This document shows, piece after piece, positions 1 through 5,113 of a DNA stretch of 5,113 nucleotides. The translations under genes and the position numbers were made by a program. How positions within the stretch are numbered: position 1 is the first letter of the stretch; each line of letters starts with the position of its first letter. Source of the stretch: Elusimicrobiota bacterium (lineage in GTDB: Bacteria; RUG730); contig JAIRLV010000277.1 in NCBI GenBank assembly GCA_031259185.1, positions 1-5,113 of the forward strand, read 5' to 3'. The notes below the pieces were generated by a model. That model did not search any database. It had not been told where the DNA came from and saw only the letters and a list, made by a program, of their open reading frames with translations.

Positions 1-1
1 C

Positions 2-577
2 GCTAGACTTGGAGAAATAGTTAATAGTGTAAATATTAGGATTGTCAATGAGTATCCAGTAAAGAAAAATAGATTCTATTTTTATGCTGATGAAATTCCC
101 ACAGACTTGATTTTTGACACATTGAATCCAGGTAATGAAAATGGGGGCTTTATGGGTATCGGTAAGGCAGATGGTAGCCTTCAAATCTTTAAGTCTGATT
201 ATGCATATGAAGGTATTGAATCGCTGAAAATTGTTTGTAATAATTCTGTTGAAAATTTTGTATTTTTTCAATTTGGTTATGATGGGACATATGCTAGCCC
301 TATTGTAGAAACAGATTTGTCCTATTACAATACTTTAAATTTTAGTATTAAATCTGATATAATATCTGCCCCTGCCTTCTATGCTATCATTGTAACAAAT
401 AACCCAGCAGATACTATTAAAAAAAAGGAATTTTTAACTAGCGAATGGCAATCGATATCAATTCCAATAGATAGTAATATATTGACAAATTTTAAACAAT
501 TAAGTTTTAAAACAGAAGACTTTAAAAGTGTTGATGGGATAATATACTTAGATAATATATACTTCAGTAGAGAATAG
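2..577 (+). CDS. C-terminal part of a protein ending in a carbohydrate-binding-like beta-sandwich domain (5' truncated)
   Basis: The frame is open from base 2 to the TAG at 575-577, giving 191 residues with the true start outside the window. An internal TTG at 107 could pose as a start, but the open upstream frame has protein-like composition (ARLGEIVNSV..., NRFYFYADEI), so I treat it as coding. From about residue 36 the sequence has the character of a CBM-type galactose-binding jelly roll: an opening IFDTLNP, a glycine-rich stretch (GGFMGIGKADGS), alternating beta-strands (SLKIV, LNFSIKS, WQSISIPI) and the closing signature IIYLDNIYF (about residues 180-188). This close is common in sugar-binding domains attached to glycoside hydrolases or surface proteins. 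No catalytic part is visible here. An extracellular or envelope polysaccharide-binding role is inference from the fold. Its base composition is somewhat less A+T-extreme than the genes downstream. It is separated from the next gene by nearly 600 bases, so it is probably the end of its own transcription unit. Confidence 0.75.
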   Translation, partial: ARLGEIVNSVNIRIVNEYPVKKNRFYFYADEIPTDLIFDTLNPGNENGGFMGIGKADGSLQIFKSDYAYEGIESLKIVCNNSVENFVFFQFGYDGTYASPIVETDLSYYNTLNFSIKSDIISAPAFYAIIVTNNPADTIKKKEFLTSEWQSISIPIDSNILTNFKQLSFKTEDFKSVDGIIYLDNIYFSRE

Positions 578-742
578 TTTTTTCAAAAAAGGGCTAAATG
601 AAGTAAAGAAAAATTAGCTAATAGTCACATCCAATAAAGGAAAACTAGTTTTTTCAATTTTCAAAAAGTCTAGATTTGTTCTAAATGAATAAAAAAAGCT
701 AATTCGGCACTTCAATATAGGTCTAATAATAGTTTTTTTCAA
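575..742. repeat. Degenerate direct repeat, two units and a third partial unit
   Basis: The same short blocks recur in the same order. TAGTTTTTTCAA occurs at 575-586 and 646-657, and with one extra T at 730-742. CTAAATGAA occurs at 594-602 and 681-689. AGCTAAT occurs at 616-622 and 697-703. CACATCCAATAAAGG (626-640) matches CACTTCAATATAGG (708-721). Block spacing differs by small indels (offsets 71, 87, 81 and 82-84), so the units have diverged. A third unit may begin at 730 with a weak CTAAACAA (748-755). The first block overlaps the stop codon of the upstream gene. It could be an eroded tandem duplication of an intergenic element, a family of dispersed repeats, or regulatory sites. Low complexity makes single blocks unconvincing; the conserved order is the evidence. 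Confidence 0.5.
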
Positions 743-772
743 ACGATCTAAACAAGCAATAAAAAAAATTGA

Positions 773-973
773 TACTGGAAAAAGAACATATATAAAAGTT
801 CTACTTTTTTAATTTTTAACGCTTCGAATTTCAAAAATTTACATATAATACGTATAAAAATAAAATATAATTTATAATTTGGCAAACAATTTTTATCAAC
901 TTTTATTAGAGATGTAAATAAAACAAAATTATATTTAGAAATCAATAATTTTGATGATAACTTTAAAGAATAA
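773..973 (+). pseudogene. Possible decayed coding remnant
   Basis: One forward frame runs from after the TGA at 770-772 to a TAA at 971-973, interrupted only by a TAA at 875-877. The second half reads as ordinary mixed-composition protein (FGKQFLSTFIRDVNKTKLYL, then EINNFDDNFKE), unlike the lysine/phenylalanine/isoleucine runs typical of noncoding A/T DNA. At this base composition about six stops would be expected over 66 codons. There is no ATG, GTG or TTG start with a ribosome site in front of it, and I recognise no family. It could equally be a chance open stretch, so the call is tentative. Confidence 0.2.
779..810 (+). terminator. Weak terminator-like hairpin
   Basis: AAAAAGAAC (779-787) can pair with GTTCT followed, after AC, by TTTTTT (798-810), around a 10-base A/T loop. 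The stem has only two G/C pairs and a bulge, so it would be unstable. It is the closest thing to a stem plus U-tract downstream of the gene ending at 577, but lies about 200 bases away. Confidence 0.12.
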
Positions 974-1028
974 AATAGGTTTATATAGAGAGGAAAATAA
1001 TAGAAAAATTGCTACGGATATAACTTTT

Positions 1029-1055
1029 CTTTAATAGATCACCTTTAATAGATCA
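1029..1055. repeat. 13-bp direct repeat, nearly tandem
   Basis: CTTTAATAGATCA occurs exactly at 1029-1041 and again at 1043-1055, separated by a single C, which gives a 14-base period. It lies 115-140 bases upstream of the ATG at 1170. An exact 13-base match including GATCA is unlikely to be simple A/T noise. It may be a slippage duplication, or a pair of protein-binding half-sites on roughly one and a third helical turns. Confidence 0.6.
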
Positions 1056-1169
1056 GTAAAAAATGAAAATTATTCATAAAAAAATATTTCATAAAAATAA
1101 AATATATTTATCCTTGATGTTTCTTAATGTTAGATAATAAAAATCGAAAAATTTTAATAAAGATTAAAA

Positions 1170-1742
1170 ATGGCAGAAATAAGAAAAGTATTGCTTTTTA
1201 TTGGAATAATATATTCAAGAGAAAATAAATCGAATTTAAATAAAATAAAAGATACATTGATTGAAAAATTTGGGAATATTATTTTAGATATGCAAGCTGT
1301 AAGTTTCGATTATACATCTTATTATAATCTAGAAATGGGGAATAATTTAGAAAAAATTTTTTATGCTTTTGAACATTTCATTAATTCATTGGATATTTCA
1401 AAAATAAAAATATTTACGAATGAAATAGAACAAAGATTTGCAGCAATAGATAAAAAAAGAAAGTTTAATTTAGATCCTGGATATTTAGATTTGGCAAAAA
1501 TTGTTTTAGTATCCACAAAAGATTTCGCTCATAGAATTTATATTGGAGATGAAATTTTTGCAGAACTTACAATGCTTTATAATAATCCAAAAAAATCAAA
1601 AGAAATTTCAAGATATAAATTTTTACCTTGGACGTATCCAGATTTTAAAACAGAAAATTATTTAGAATTTTTTATAAGAGCCAGAAATTTTTATTTAGAT
1701 GAGATGAGGAGAGAGAAAAAACTCAAAAATTTAATAAATTGA
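1170..1742 (+). CDS. DUF4416 family protein
   Basis: This is a complete 190-residue protein of the DUF4416 family, whose biochemical function I do not know to be established. Family hallmarks seen here in order are: an N-terminal strand KVLLFIGIIYS (6-16); the FDYTSYYNLEMG block (46-57), corresponding to the family's F-D-[FY]-T-x-Y-Y-x-x-E-M-G; KIFTNEIEQRFA (80-91); FNLDPGYLDLAKIVLVSTKDFAHRIYIGD (99-127, an N-L-D-P-G-Y then T-K-[DN]-x-x-H-R-I core); and LPWTYPDFKTENYLEFF (152-168). Polar invariants such as N83/E84, D102, K117, H121 and R122 suggest a catalytic or ligand-binding site (inference). There is no signal peptide or membrane segment, so it is probably cytoplasmic. The ATG at 1170 is the only reasonable start because an in-frame TAA lies at 1158-1160; the ribosome site is weak. 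Its TGA overlaps a possible TTG start of the U32 gene, suggesting a shared transcript and perhaps translational coupling. Length is normal for the family. Confidence 0.93.
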   Translation: MAEIRKVLLFIGIIYSRENKSNLNKIKDTLIEKFGNIILDMQAVSFDYTSYYNLEMGNNLEKIFYAFEHFINSLDISKIKIFTNEIEQRFAAIDKKRKFNLDPGYLDLAKIVLVSTKDFAHRIYIGDEIFAELTMLYNNPKKSKEISRYKFLPWTYPDFKTENYLEFFIRARNFYLDEMRREKKLKNLIN

Positions 1743-1822
1743 AAAAAGTAAAATTTATTTTGTTAGAATTGAAATTTTTATATTTTGGAATTATTATAGT
1801 AAAAGTAAAAAAAATAGAGTTT

Positions 1823-3124
1823 ATGAATAAGAAAAAGAATATAATTGAAAAGCCTTGTCAAAAAGTTGAATTATTGATGCCAGCTGGCGATATGAAAAAA
1901 TTAAAATATGCATTAGAGTATGGCGCTGATGCTGTTTATATTGGATGGAAAAAGTTTAGCTTGAGAGCAAGGGCAAATAATTTTGAGCTAGATGAAATAG
2001 AACAAGCTGTATTTTACACTCATAGTTTAGGTAAAAAAATTTATGTTACAGTAAATTCTTTTATAAGAGATTATGAAAAAGAATCTTTAGAGAATTATTT
2101 GAAATTTTTATACGAAATAAACGTTGATGCTATAATAGTTTCTGATCCAGGAATAATTTATTTAGCTAAAAAAGAGGTTCCTAACTTATGTATTCATTTA
2201 AGTACTCAGGCAAATACCACAAATAATTTATCGGTTAAATTTTGGAAAGAATTTGGGATAGTTAGAATAGTTTTGGCAAGAGAATTGTCAATAGATGAGA
2301 TTAGTAGCATAGTAAAAAATAATTTTGATATGGAATTTGAAATTTTTGTTCATGGCGCAATGTGTATTTCATACTCAGGCAGATGCTTTTTATCTAAATA
2401 TATGATAGATCGGGATGCAAATAGAGGGGATTGCGCCCATCCTTGTCGTTGGGAATATACTCTTTTAGAAGAAAAAAAAAGACCAAATCAATTTATGAAA
2501 TATGAAGAAGATGAAAAAGGTTCATATATTTTTAATTCAAGCGATATGTGCCAAATTTTGAGAATAAAAGAACTGCTAGAATCTGGGGTTCATAGTTTCA
2601 AAATTGAAGGACGAATGAAAAGTCTTTATTATATAATTTGCACGACTAATATTTACAGAAAGGCAATAGATATTTATTATGAAAATCCACAAAGATATGA
2701 GGCTGAAAAATTAAATTTTTTAGCTGAAATTTTCAAGTTAAATAATCGTGGCTATACGGAGGGATTTTATTTTGGTGCGCCAACTGAAAAATATTATAAT
2801 TATAATGAAAATTGTGGTAAAATTACGCATTATTTTTTAGCAGAGATTTTAGAAGTAATTGAAAAAAATAAAATAAAAGTTTTAGTAAAAAATTCTTTTT
2901 CTATCAATGATAAAGTTGAGATTCTTACTCCAAACAATAAAAATTCTAATAACATAGCTATTGTCAAAAACATTTATTCTTTAAAAGATAATGAGTTTAT
3001 AGAAAAAAGTTTTTGTGATCTTGAGGCGATAATAGAGCTTGAAAACATAAATAATGATAATATAAAAAACGAGTTTGATATAAATGAATTTTCTATAATT
3101 AGAGCTATATCTTCAAAAAATTAA
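1823..3124 (+). CDS. trhP: U32 family tRNA hydroxylation protein, TrhP/YegQ-like
   Basis: The product has 433 residues from the ATG at 1823 and aligns by eye along its whole length with E. coli YegQ/TrhP. That enzyme is needed for 5-hydroxyuridine at wobble U34 of certain tRNAs, a reaction known to depend on prephenate. Visible features are the N-terminal ELLMPAGDMKKLKYALEYGADAVYIG (16-41), the HLSTQAN block (125-131), the U32 signature EIFVHGAMCISYSGRCFLS (173-191), RWEY (209-212), HSFKIEGRMKS (257-267), and a C-terminal beta-barrel-like domain (from about 339; KVLVKNSFSINDKVEILTP). Cysteines 181, 188, 204 and 208 form C-X6-C-X15-C-X3-C, the expected [4Fe-4S] ligands, all present as in YegQ. 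It lacks the roughly 40-residue insertion that YegQ carries after the cysteine region. Despite the 'peptidase' name, protease activity is not the likely role. A TTG at 1739 would add 28 hydrophobic residues. I prefer the ATG because family members begin just before the PAG motif. Assignment to TrhP rather than another U32 branch is by similarity and carries moderate certainty. Confidence 0.92.
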   Translation: MNKKKNIIEKPCQKVELLMPAGDMKKLKYALEYGADAVYIGWKKFSLRARANNFELDEIEQAVFYTHSLGKKIYVTVNSFIRDYEKESLENYLKFLYEINVDAIIVSDPGIIYLAKKEVPNLCIHLSTQANTTNNLSVKFWKEFGIVRIVLARELSIDEISSIVKNNFDMEFEIFVHGAMCISYSGRCFLSKYMIDRDANRGDCAHPCRWEYTLLEEKKRPNQFMKYEEDEKGSYIFNSSDMCQILRIKELLESGVHSFKIEGRMKSLYYIICTTNIYRKAIDIYYENPQRYEAEKLNFLAEIFKLNNRGYTEGFYFGAPTEKYYNYNENCGKITHYFLAEILEVIEKNKIKVLVKNSFSINDKVEILTPNNKNSNNIAIVKNIYSLKDNEFIEKSFCDLEAIIELENINNDNIKNEFDINEFSIIRAISSKN

Positions 3125-3210
3125 TAAATATTGATTAAAAAATTTTTTTCAATTAACGAGGTGTGCAGATTTTTTTATAGAAAGCATAAACAAAAAATAA
3201 AAAAAATGAA

Positions 3211-3229
3211 ACTTTTTTATTAAAAAAGT
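3211..3229. repeat. Perfect 8-bp inverted repeat
   Basis: ACTTTTTT (3211-3218) and AAAAAAGT (3222-3229) are exact reverse complements around ATT. A further two pairs (GA with TC at 3208-3209 and 3231-3232) form beyond one mismatch. The T-run is in the 5' arm with no U-tail after the stem, so this is not a standard intrinsic terminator on either strand. It may be an operator, a weak transcript-end structure, or chance in A/T DNA. Confidence 0.35.
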
Positions 3230-3298
3230 CTCTAAAAAACTATAAATATAAATTGATGGAATATATTCGAATTTGTTAAGTTTACATTAATATTATTT

Positions 3299-3303
3299 AG
3301 GAG
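3299..3303 (+). promoter_or_regulatory. Ribosome binding site deciding a GTG start
   Basis: AGGAG lies 8 bases before the GTG at 3312. It is the only strong Shine-Dalgarno match at a good distance in the window. The nearby ATG at 3310 opens a different frame that stops after ten codons, so the ribosome site and the 600-codon frame together fix GTG as the start. Confidence 0.8.
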
Positions 3304-3311
3304 TAAACAAT

Positions 3312-5113
3312 GTGTCAAAATTTAAAAACAACAAAATATTAAAGATTTTATCTATTTTTTTAGTGCCTATATTTTTTGGTCAAAATACGTTTTTGAATGC
3401 AGATTTTGCAGATTTTTCTTTTTCGCAGAATTTTTCTAATAAAAAAAATATGAATTATTCTGAAATCATTTTAGGATTAGGCGTAGGGACGCTTTCTGAT
3501 TATTTTGTAGCTAAAAATAGTAATTTAGGTAAAGTGATAATTATTAAAGATCTGCATGCTAATAGCGAAGTCCAAAACAATATTTTTTCTATATTAGAGG
3601 CTATAGATAAAAATTATAATGTTTTCAATAAGTATTCTTTTAACGACGTTTTTGTAGAAGGCGGTTGGGGAAATTTAGAGACTAATTTTGATCTTTTATT
3701 TTCAAAGTTGTTACCAAATTCTTTAGATTCTAAAAGAATTTTTTTTGACAACCTTATTAATAATGGCCTTATTAATGGCGCTGAAAAATTTGTCGCTTTT
3801 AACATAGACAAAAAATTAGAAGGTATAGAGCAAGCAGATATTTATTCAGAAAATTTTAACTATCTAGTAAAGTCTTTGCAAATCAGAAAGGAAGCGAATT
3901 TTTTTATTATAAATTTAATAAATGATTTCATAAAGAAAAAAATAAAAAATTATTCTACAACTTTGATAGAATTAGATAATTTGGTTGTAAAATACAGAAC
4001 TAATAAAATTTCTTTGATAGAATATATGGATACTTTCAAAAAGTTTGATTATTATATGGAGTTAAATTTTGACCATGAGTTTCCTACCCTTATGAAAAGC
4101 TATAATGCTGAAAAACTGCTTCAGAGTTTTGGCAATTTTAAAAATATTACCATAGAAGCTTTCACTATAGAAAAAATTCTTTTTAATAAATTATCAAAAG
4201 AAGAATTTTTTGAATTACAAAATTTTAGATCAAAACTGCAAACAGATGACATAACCAAATATTATTTTTATTTGCAACAACTTATAGTAAAAAATAAATT
4301 ACAATATTTACTTGAGGAAAATTTTATTAATTTAAAAAATTATTTTGAATATTTAAACACTCTTAATTCTCTTGATCCGACATCTATCTTAATAGAAGAA
4401 AAAAACTTGATTGCAAAAATTTCCAATAATTTAACACTTACGCAAAATCAAAAAAAGTTTTTAGAATTTGGAAGAATTATTGATAATTATTATAGATTCT
4501 GTAATAATTTGGCTTTGCCATTTGAAGTTGACGATATTATTAAAAATAATGATAAATATTTAGAAATAATATTGAGCTATGCAAACGATATGATAAAAGA
4601 TGAAGTGAACTTAATCATGTTAAAAGATTGTTATATAAAGTTTGTGGAACAAGTAGAAAATATGAAAAATTTTTATTTTCTGGCTAATAAAAGGAATTTT
4701 ATTTTTGCAGAAAATATTGAGAAAAAGTTAAATCAAAATAAAAATGATAATTTAATTTTGCCAGTAATTATAGGCGGTTATCATGCTAAAATGGTAGCAG
4801 ATATTTTAAAAGATAAAAAAATTTCTTATATTATTATTTCTCCAACTATTTCTAAAGAAGCTGATAATAGACTTTATGAGGCAAATGTTATGTCTCAGTC
4901 CAATTATAATAGTTTTCAATCTATCCGTGATATTGGAATAGGAATAACTACTTTGGCTTTACAATCGCATTTTCAGGTTAATTCTAATGATGAGCAGATT
5001 AGAAGTAAAGCAGAAGCAATATTAGGTTTAGTCGGCGAAAATAACCTAAAGAGTATTTTGGATATAATGAGAGATTTAGATGAAGATATTAAAGAATATG
5101 CTAAAAATTTATC
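3312..5113 (+). CDS. Large secreted protein with TraB/TIKI-like (ChaN/EreA-type) motifs, 3' truncated
   Basis: An unbroken frame of 600 codons runs from the GTG at 3312 off the window end; an in-frame TAA at 3288-3290 and the AGGAG at 3299 fix the start. Residues 1-30 form a signal peptide: lysines (SKFKNNK), a hydrophobic core (ILSIFLVPIFFG) and a likely cut after LNA30. The mature part has KVIIIKDLHANSEVQNNI (74-91, with D80 and H82), DVFVEGGWGN (112-121, E116), LEGIEQADIY (169-178, E173), LANKRNFIFAENI (457-469, R461-N462) and LPVIIGGYHAKMVADIL (483-499, H491), then the strand SYIIISPTI. This order (xxxH, then E, then G-[IV]-E, then RN, then GGxH near the end) is that of TraB/GumN/TIKI and ChaN/EreA-like domains, where such residues line a metal or hydrolytic site. 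Residues about 180-455 are mostly helical and unrecognised. The function is unknown; an exported hydrolase or peptidase-like role is inference. I recall similar motif sets in uncharacterised Elusimicrobiota/Omnitrophota proteins, but could not check this. Confidence 0.85.
   Translation, partial: MSKFKNNKILKILSIFLVPIFFGQNTFLNADFADFSFSQNFSNKKNMNYSEIILGLGVGTLSDYFVAKNSNLGKVIIIKDLHANSEVQNNIFSILEAIDKNYNVFNKYSFNDVFVEGGWGNLETNFDLLFSKLLPNSLDSKRIFFDNLINNGLINGAEKFVAFNIDKKLEGIEQADIYSENFNYLVKSLQIRKEANFFIINLINDFIKKKIKNYSTTLIELDNLVVKYRTNKISLIEYMDTFKKFDYYMELNFDHEFPTLMKSYNAEKLLQSFGNFKNITIEAFTIEKILFNKLSKEEFFELQNFRSKLQTDDITKYYFYLQQLIVKNKLQYLLEENFINLKNYFEYLNTLNSLDPTSILIEEKNLIAKISNNLTLTQNQKKFLEFGRIIDNYYRFCNNLALPFEVDDIIKNNDKYLEIILSYANDMIKDEVNLIMLKDCYIKFVEQVENMKNFYFLANKRNFIFAENIEKKLNQNKNDNLILPVIIGGYHAKMVADILKDKKISYIIISPTISKEADNRLYEANVMSQSNYNSFQSIRDIGIGITTLALQSHFQVNSNDEQIRSKAEAILGLVGENNLKSILDIMRDLDEDIKEYAKNL

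Larger units (their letters stand above)
578..1169. other. Long A/T-rich spacer without an intact gene
   Basis: No convincing intact gene is present on either strand. The spacer contains a degenerate ~70-85-base direct repeat at its left end, a 13-bp repeat at 1029-1055, a 10-bp repeat (TTCATAAAAA at 1073-1082 and 1088-1097, period 15) and a possible decayed frame at 773-973. The A/T content makes many promoter-like hexamers appear by chance. TTGATG at 951 and 1114 have no well-spaced -10 partner, so I do not assign a promoter, although one for the gene starting at 1170 must lie here. The start at 1170 has no clear Shine-Dalgarno sequence. Long spacers with eroded sequence fit a genome undergoing reduction (inference). 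Confidence 0.6.
3125..3311. other. Spacer with A/T inverted repeats
   Basis: Seven bases after the U32 stop, TTGA-TT-AAAAAA (3131-3142) is followed by TTTTTTTCAA (3143-3152). This is an A/T dyad that ends in a T-run and might help end transcription, though it has almost no loop and little G/C. A second, cleaner dyad is at 3211-3229. TTGATG at 3253-3258 has a poor TTAAGT partner 17 bases on, so I name no firm promoter for the gene at 3312. Confidence 0.4.

Noticed and set aside
823-830. TTCGAAT, as in a tRNA T-loop
   Set aside because: The flanking bases do not form a T-stem, and no acceptor, D-arm or anticodon arm can be placed around it.
748-945. Minus-strand 65-codon open frame
   Set aside because: Its product is almost all F/I/L/K/Y, as A/T noise gives. 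It lacks a ribosome site and resembles no family.
987-994. Purine-rich AGAGAGGA resembling a Shine-Dalgarno site
   Set aside because: No ATG or GTG follows at a usable distance. The first TTG (1009) gives only four codons. At most it is a relic of a lost gene start.
3161-3223. GTG-started 20-codon frame in the spacer
   Set aside because: It has no good ribosome site, a lysine-rich A/T-driven product, and a stop within the inverted repeat; most likely chance.
3310-3342. ATG overlapping the GTG start of the last gene
   Set aside because: It opens a different frame that stops after ten codons; the ribosome site serves the GTG frame.
3614-3811. Minus-strand 65-codon open frame
   Set aside because: It lies wholly antisense inside the long gene from 3312, which has a strong ribosome site and clear motifs.

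Overview
The window is strongly A+T-rich. The genes have A/T-ending codons throughout, and the spacers run to homopolymers. All four protein genes lie on the + strand, and I see no rRNA, tRNA, CRISPR array or transposase. A U32-family tRNA hydroxylase next to a DUF4416 protein, plus a secreted protein of a type I associate with Elusimicrobiota and Omnitrophota, suggests a low-GC, host-associated or reduced-genome bacterium from one of those candidate lineages. This placement is inference from family distribution, not proof.

Layout: (1) 2-577 is the 3' end of a gene whose last ~150 residues look like a carbohydrate-binding-type jelly roll. (2) 578-1169 is a ~590-base spacer. It holds a degenerate direct repeat (575-742), a 13-bp near-tandem duplication (1029-1055), a shorter repeat (1073-1097) and a possible decayed reading frame (773-973). 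(3) 1170-1742 encodes a complete DUF4416 protein. (4) 1823-3124 (possibly from 1739) encodes a U32 protein closely resembling TrhP/YegQ, the enzyme of 5-hydroxyuridine formation at the tRNA wobble base; genes 3 and 4 abut and probably form one transcription unit. (5) 3125-3311 is a 187-base spacer with A/T inverted repeats. (6) 3312-5113 is the first 600 codons of a large secreted protein. It starts at GTG behind the only clear Shine-Dalgarno site in the window and runs off the end.

The last gene is the most interesting. Its motifs (DxH, an E in VEGG, GIE, RN and GGYH) occur in the order expected for the TraB/GumN/TIKI and ChaN/EreA-like fold. The two halves of that core are separated by roughly 280 residues of mostly helical, unrecognised sequence, and the protein carries a signal peptide. 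The window therefore combines a housekeeping tRNA-modification pair with flanking genes for envelope or extracellular proteins of unknown role.
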